This document shows, one piece after another, positions 5,533 through 5,756 of a stretch of 5,756 nt of DNA. The stretch is from contig JAGLBF010000140.1 of NCBI GenBank assembly GCA_018260375.1, positions 1 through 5,756 on the forward strand. The letters run 5' to 3'. How positions within the stretch are numbered: position 1 is the first letter of the stretch; each line of letters begins with the position of its first letter. The notes below the pieces were generated by a model that searched no databases, had not been told where the DNA came from, and saw nothing but the letters and a program-made list of their open reading frames with translations. Made by a program: the position numbers and the translations under genes. Origin of the DNA: Deinococcus sp. GTDB lineage: Bacteria > Deinococcota > Deinococci > Deinococcales > Deinococcaceae.

Positions 5533-5756
5533 ATGAAAAGAGCCTTTCTGCCTACTGCCCTTTTGCTGTCTACCGCCTTGCTGAGTGCTTGCACATCTAT
5601 TAGGGCTTCAACAGCAATAGAAACGCCCTGGCGGGCGGCAGCAACGGCCTCAGAACTGAGCGACCTGAGCTTGCAGCCGAGGTCTGACGGCGGGCTGAAC
5701 TTGACGGGTAAGCTGCGGGGCAACGCCATTGCTGTGCGGGTTCCGCCCCACTGGAA
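5533..5756 (+). CDS. Putative secreted lipoprotein, 5' part only (cut by window end)
   Basis: An open frame runs from here to the window end without a stop. Numbered from 5533, the product opens with a textbook lipoprotein signal peptide: MKRAF, a hydrophobic Leu/Ala-rich core and the lipobox LSAC with the lipidated Cys at residue 20. Signal peptidase II would cut before that Cys, leaving the protein anchored to a membrane at the cell envelope. The visible mature part (about 54 residues) is Ala/Ser/Leu-rich and ends in AIAVRVPPHW. That ending recalls secreted alpha/beta hydrolases in which an RVPxxWNG-type strand precedes the catalytic domain, but too little is present to assign a function. 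Two ATGs are in frame (5530 and 5533); 5533 leaves four bases after AAGG and gives the usual MKR start. It is divergent from the thiolase operon. Confidence 0.75.
   Translation, partial: MKRAFLPTALLLSTALLSACTSIRASTAIETPWRAAATASELSDLSLQPRSDGGLNLTGKLRGNAIAVRVPPHW

Noticed and set aside
5427..5729. 100-residue minus-strand open frame
   Set aside because: It is antisense to the lipoprotein gene, whose signal peptide and lipobox make the plus strand the coding one.

Overview
The window carries four complete or near-complete protein genes plus the start of a fifth. It looks like DNA from a Deinococcus-type bacterium, a call made from protein character and gene-start layout and not from any marker gene. 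Coding DNA is GC-rich (one thiolase line I counted is about 72% GC). Several genes have a TANNNT -10-like hexamer only 5 to 9 bases before the start codon and no Shine-Dalgarno, as in the leaderless genes common in Deinococcus. The alkyltransferase-like protein has the PWHR site also found in Thermus and relatives.

Layout from left to right. Positions 1-145 are a non-coding stretch of inverted repeats. At 190-543 (+) lies a short alkyltransferase-like (ATL) DNA-damage sensor in which the methyl-accepting Cys is replaced by Trp. Convergent to it, 600-2096 (-) encodes a 498-residue protein of the 2-phosphoglycerate kinase type, with three tandem ATP-cone-like modules ahead of a P-loop kinase domain. 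Its promoter region (about 2098-2216) is dense in palindromes and direct repeats.

At 2248-3609 (-) and 3606-4883 (-) sit a single-chain 3-oxoacid CoA-transferase (A and B subunits fused, as in mitochondrial SCOT) and a thiolase. Transcription runs thiolase first, then CoA-transferase, with a 4-base ATGA overlap, so they form one translationally coupled operon. Together they would activate a 3-oxoacid such as acetoacetate with CoA from succinyl-CoA and cleave it to acetyl-CoA. The thiolase carries a sequence signature of 3-oxoadipyl-CoA thiolases, so a role in the beta-ketoadipate route is an open alternative. A TTGACA / TAAACT promoter and a strong Shine-Dalgarno precede the operon.

From about 5020 to 5529 there is an AT-rich non-coding stretch (about 38% GC over 5221-5460) with several small hairpins. 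At its right edge a + strand lipoprotein gene starts (about 5533) and runs off the window. The most noteworthy points are the triple ATP-cone kinase, the ordered repeats in front of it, the fused CoA-transferase paired with a 3-oxoadipyl-like thiolase, and the recurring short-spaced TANNNT start arrangement. I see no sign of a defence island, CRISPR array, RNA gene or complete mobile element.
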